This document shows, one piece after another, positions 6,484 through 7,635 of a stretch of 7,635 nucleotides of DNA. Under the pieces are notes generated by a model that did not search any database, was not told the origin of the DNA, and saw only the letters and a list, made by a program, of their open reading frames with translations. Positions within the stretch are counted from its first letter, which is position 1. Each line of letters begins with the position of its first letter. Position numbers and translations under genes: made by a program. The DNA comes from UBA4923 sp964606165 (GTDB taxonomy: Bacteria > Bacillota > Clostridia > Saccharofermentanales > DTU023): contig CAZSFQ010000031.1 in the NCBI GenBank assembly GCA_964606165.1, positions 1 to 7,635 on the forward strand, read 5' to 3'.

Positions 6484-6744
6484 TTATAGATTAGGGAAAG
6501 GATGACGACAATCCTTGTGTTTGCGGGTCGTCTGTTCAATCAATGCCAGAGCACTGCCTTCGGCGCCCTCCCCTGCCGGGTTGAGGACCACCCAATAAGG
6601 GGTATTGGTATTCTTGCGCTTGACGAAGACAAAGAGGATGGACCCGATGACCAGGAAGCCCAGAACCACCAGGGGGATGAGGCCTACCCCGACTATGATG
6701 CCGGCCGTGATGGTCACAAGCTTCGGGTCAAAGAGACCCTGCAC
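6484..6744 (-). pseudogene. C-terminal remnant of a small membrane protein
   Basis: The last 86 codons of an open frame that I do not recognise. A long hydrophobic stretch (about residues 10-42, one long or two short helices, rich in Gly/Val/Ile/Leu) is followed by KRK, suggesting a cytoplasmic C-terminus, and then a polar tail with WVVLNPAG. The only start-like codon is GTG 6744, with a poor AAGG site 10 nt away. In the same frame coding-like sequence continues upstream (DPDVKVTQQVQ) without an ATG to a stop at 6789-6787. This looks like a gene that lost its 5' part at about 6787-6790, exactly where the 23-bp repeats begin. It could instead be a real small protein starting at GTG. Its stop lies 7 bp from the -35 of marR. 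Confidence 0.5.
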
Positions 6745-6789
6745 CTGCTGGGTGACCTTGACATCCGGATCGAAGGTTCTACGGAGCTA

Positions 6790-6846
6790 TTGAGCCATAT
6801 CTCCGAATCCTATTGAGTCATATTTGGCATTTCCGTTGAGTCATAT
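6790..6846 (+). repeat. Three direct repeats of TTGAGYCATAT with a 23-bp period
   Basis: TTGAGCCATAT (6790-6800), TTGAGTCATAT (6813-6823) and TTGAGTCATAT (6836-6846) are spaced exactly 23 bp from start to start; the bases between them are not clearly conserved. Multiple short repeats of this sort are typical of the ends of IS21-family elements, where transposase binds, and the cluster abuts a truncated gene. No istA/istB coding sequence follows, so this would be a solitary end or remnant. Other readings are a regulator-binding array or iterons. Confidence 0.6.
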
Positions 6847-6964
6847 TCCCCTAAATCAAACGATAGCCAACAAATCGAATTCGTTTGCTATTGACAAGAG
6901 ATGACGAGCAGATGCTTGTCAGACCGTTTTTTCAACCTGAACAATGGATTCATGTTTCAAACAT
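6847..6964. other. Non-coding stretch between repeats and toxin-antitoxin promoter
   Basis: This stretch is AT-rich. It contains a near-palindrome around CGAATTCG (flanked by CAAA and TTTG arms, with one T bulged) near 6881-6900. I see no RNA gene or convincing coding frame in it. Confidence 0.4.
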
Positions 6965-6993
6965 TTGATAATATTGGATTTATCCTATATAAT
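6965..6993 (+). promoter_or_regulatory. Promoter of the toxin-antitoxin locus
   Basis: TTGATA (6965-6970) and the perfect -10 TATAAT (6988-6993) have a 17-bp spacer, with a predicted start near 7000. This leaves a very short leader before ATG 7016, with only a poor Shine-Dalgarno. Confidence 0.75.
6971..6990. promoter_or_regulatory. Candidate antitoxin operator in the promoter spacer
   Basis: A dyad of the form ATAT-T-GGAT-TT-ATCC-T-ATAT (8 paired positions per side, one mismatch pair and a TT centre) fills the promoter spacer and touches the -10. Toxin-antitoxin operons are usually autorepressed through such a site by the helix-turn-helix antitoxin, so this is the likely binding place of the protein encoded from 7367. 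Low sequence complexity (AT) weakens the outer arms. Confidence 0.5.
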
Positions 6994-7015
6994 CATGCCG
7001 ATTATCGGGCTTGAC

Positions 7016-7102
7016 ATGAATCATTTTTCTGTGGAATATTTCGAGAAAAATGATGGGAGTCTGCCAGTCGAAATATTAATCTTCGCCAAAGAATCAAAAT
7101 GA
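7016..7102 (+). pseudogene. N-terminal part of the HigB-like toxin, out of frame with the rest
   Basis: Twenty-eight codons from ATG 7016 encode MNHFSVEYFEKNDGSLPVE and onward to a TGA at 7100-7102. This matches the expected first strand and helix of Gp49/HigB toxins (V-x-x-F/Y-E-x-x-x-G-x-x-P-V-E). The stop overlaps the ATG at 7099 as ATGA, in the -1 frame. One extra A in the A-run 7096-7099 would fuse the two frames into a protein of about 119 residues, the normal family size. It is therefore the displaced 5' end of one gene, through mutation, assembly or sequencing error, or ribosomal frameshifting. Confidence 0.65.
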
Positions 7103-7374
7103 GAGCCAGGATTTTCCGTACACTGGAACTATTGGAGATCAAGGGGAATGAGCTAAGGGAGCCTTTTCCCAAATCACTGGGAGATGGATTGTTTGAGTTA
7201 AGGGTCAGCCAAGGGAAGGATACCTGCAGAATCCTCAATTTTTACGCAACTGATAAGAGAGTGATTCTCACAAATGCCTTTACAAAGAAGACAAAAAGGA
7301 CACCCTTTTCAGTGATCGTCCAAGCTAAGCAATACCGGGCCGAGTATGAAAAGAGGATAAGAAACAATGTCTAA
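7099..7374 (+). CDS. higB: HigB/RelE-superfamily toxin (phage Gp49-like), 5' end frameshifted
   Basis: A 91-residue product with the core of a Gp49-like/HigB ribosome-dependent mRNA endonuclease. Residues 1-14 form the helix MRARIFRTLELLE, followed by REPFPKSLGDGLFELR (20-35), the strand CRILNFYATDKRVILTNAF (43-61) and KKTKRTP (63-69), which is the basic family motif, then the C-terminal helix. The gene precedes its antitoxin and overlaps it by 8 bp, the classic toxin-first HigBA order. From ATG 7099 the protein lacks the family's first strand and helix, which are found intact just upstream in another frame (7016-7102). Translation from 7099 could be coupled to that frame through ATGA, but an inactive or split toxin is quite possible. 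The symbol is by family only. Confidence 0.82.
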   Translation: MRARIFRTLELLEIKGNELREPFPKSLGDGLFELRVSQGKDTCRILNFYATDKRVILTNAFTKKTKRTPFSVIVQAKQYRAEYEKRIRNNV

Positions 7375-7635
7375 ACACTTTCGAGCGAGCCTCGAGCAAG
7401 AATTGAAAAACCCGCAATTCAGGGAGGAATGGGAAAGACTGGAACCTGAGCTCCAAATTATCAAGGTTCTGCTGGAAGGACGAAACGAAAAGAAAATTAC
7501 TCAAAAAGAGCTTTCCCTGAAAACAGGTATTGCTCAGGGCGATATCAGCAAGCTGGAGCAGGGTCGGGCAAATCCATCCATACGTACCCTTCAGCGATTG
7601 GCAAAAGGGCTGGGCAAGGAGCTTCGGATTTCTTT
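7367..7635 (+). CDS. higA: XRE-family helix-turn-helix antitoxin (HigA-like), partial at window end
   Basis: The first 89 codons, running off the right edge. An N-terminal acidic/helical segment (about 1-40) precedes an HTH_XRE domain (about 44-83): ITQKELSLKTGIAQGDISKLEQGRANPSIRTLQRLAKGLG, with the usual Q-x-x-L-A/S, recognition helix QGDISKLEQG and N-P-S-x-x-T-L features. Paired with the HigB-like toxin it should neutralise the toxin and repress the operon through the dyad in the upstream promoter. ATG 7367 overlaps the toxin stop and has AGAGGA (7352-7357) upstream. Similar MSKHF starts with the HTH in this position are common in HigA partners of Gp49-like toxins. Since the 3' end is absent, an intact C-terminus cannot be confirmed. 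Confidence 0.88.
   Translation, partial: MSKHFRASLEQELKNPQFREEWERLEPELQIIKVLLEGRNEKKITQKELSLKTGIAQGDISKLEQGRANPSIRTLQRLAKGLGKELRIS

Noticed and set aside
6790..6846. CRISPR array
   Set aside because: Only three units of 11 bp with 12-bp intervals; far too short for repeats and spacers, and no cas genes are present.
7011..7040. A second promoter for the toxin with -35 TTGACA (7011-7016)
   Set aside because: The best -10 (AATATT, 7035-7040) is poor and the start would fall inside the toxin frame. The promoter at 6965-6993 is far better.

Overview
The window looks like bacterial chromosomal DNA of medium GC content. Its Shine-Dalgarno sites are strong and G-rich (GGAGGT, AGGAGG, AAAGGA), and two promoters are close to the sigma-70/sigma-A consensus. 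Together with a large MsbA/LmrA-type ABC exporter and a MarR repressor, this suggests a Bacillota/Clostridia-like organism. That is an inference; no 16S or other phylogenetic marker is present.

Layout from left to right. (1) 81-1829 (+) encodes a NERD-nuclease/SF1-helicase fusion. (2) 1839-2222 (-) encodes a DUF488/YeaO-family protein, convergent with it. (3) 2316-3194 (-) encodes a ten-helix EamA/DMT-type transporter. (4) After a 222-bp divergent intergenic region, 3417-4046 (+) encodes a lipoprotein with a C-terminal rhodanese domain; its real start is well downstream of the longest possible ORF. (5) 5905-4043 and 6408-5902 (-) form a tight marR-ABC exporter operon. It is driven by a near-perfect promoter whose spacer and start site hold two copies of one inverted-repeat operator. 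A third copy of the operator core forms a 14-bp palindrome over the ribosome-binding site of the exporter. (6) 6484-6744 (-), upstream of marR, is the C-terminal end of a membrane protein with no clear start. Just beyond the stop codon that closes its frame lie three direct repeats of period 23 bp, resembling the end of an IS21-type element. (7) 6965-7635 (+) is a HigBA-type toxin-antitoxin locus with its own promoter and candidate operator. The toxin reading frame is split by an apparent one-base deletion in an A-run, and the antitoxin runs off the window.

Functional reading. The best-supported unit is the MarR-regulated multidrug-type ABC exporter, with very legible autoregulation: a ligand would release MarR and raise both repressor and pump. 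The right end (orphan C-terminal fragment, repeat cluster, broken toxin plus antitoxin) looks like a rearranged accessory junction. The NERD helicase at the left end is of a type often met in accessory or defence contexts, but no partner gene is visible. I do not see a clearly undescribed multi-gene system; the most distinctive features are the triplicated operator, the split toxin and the 23-bp repeats.
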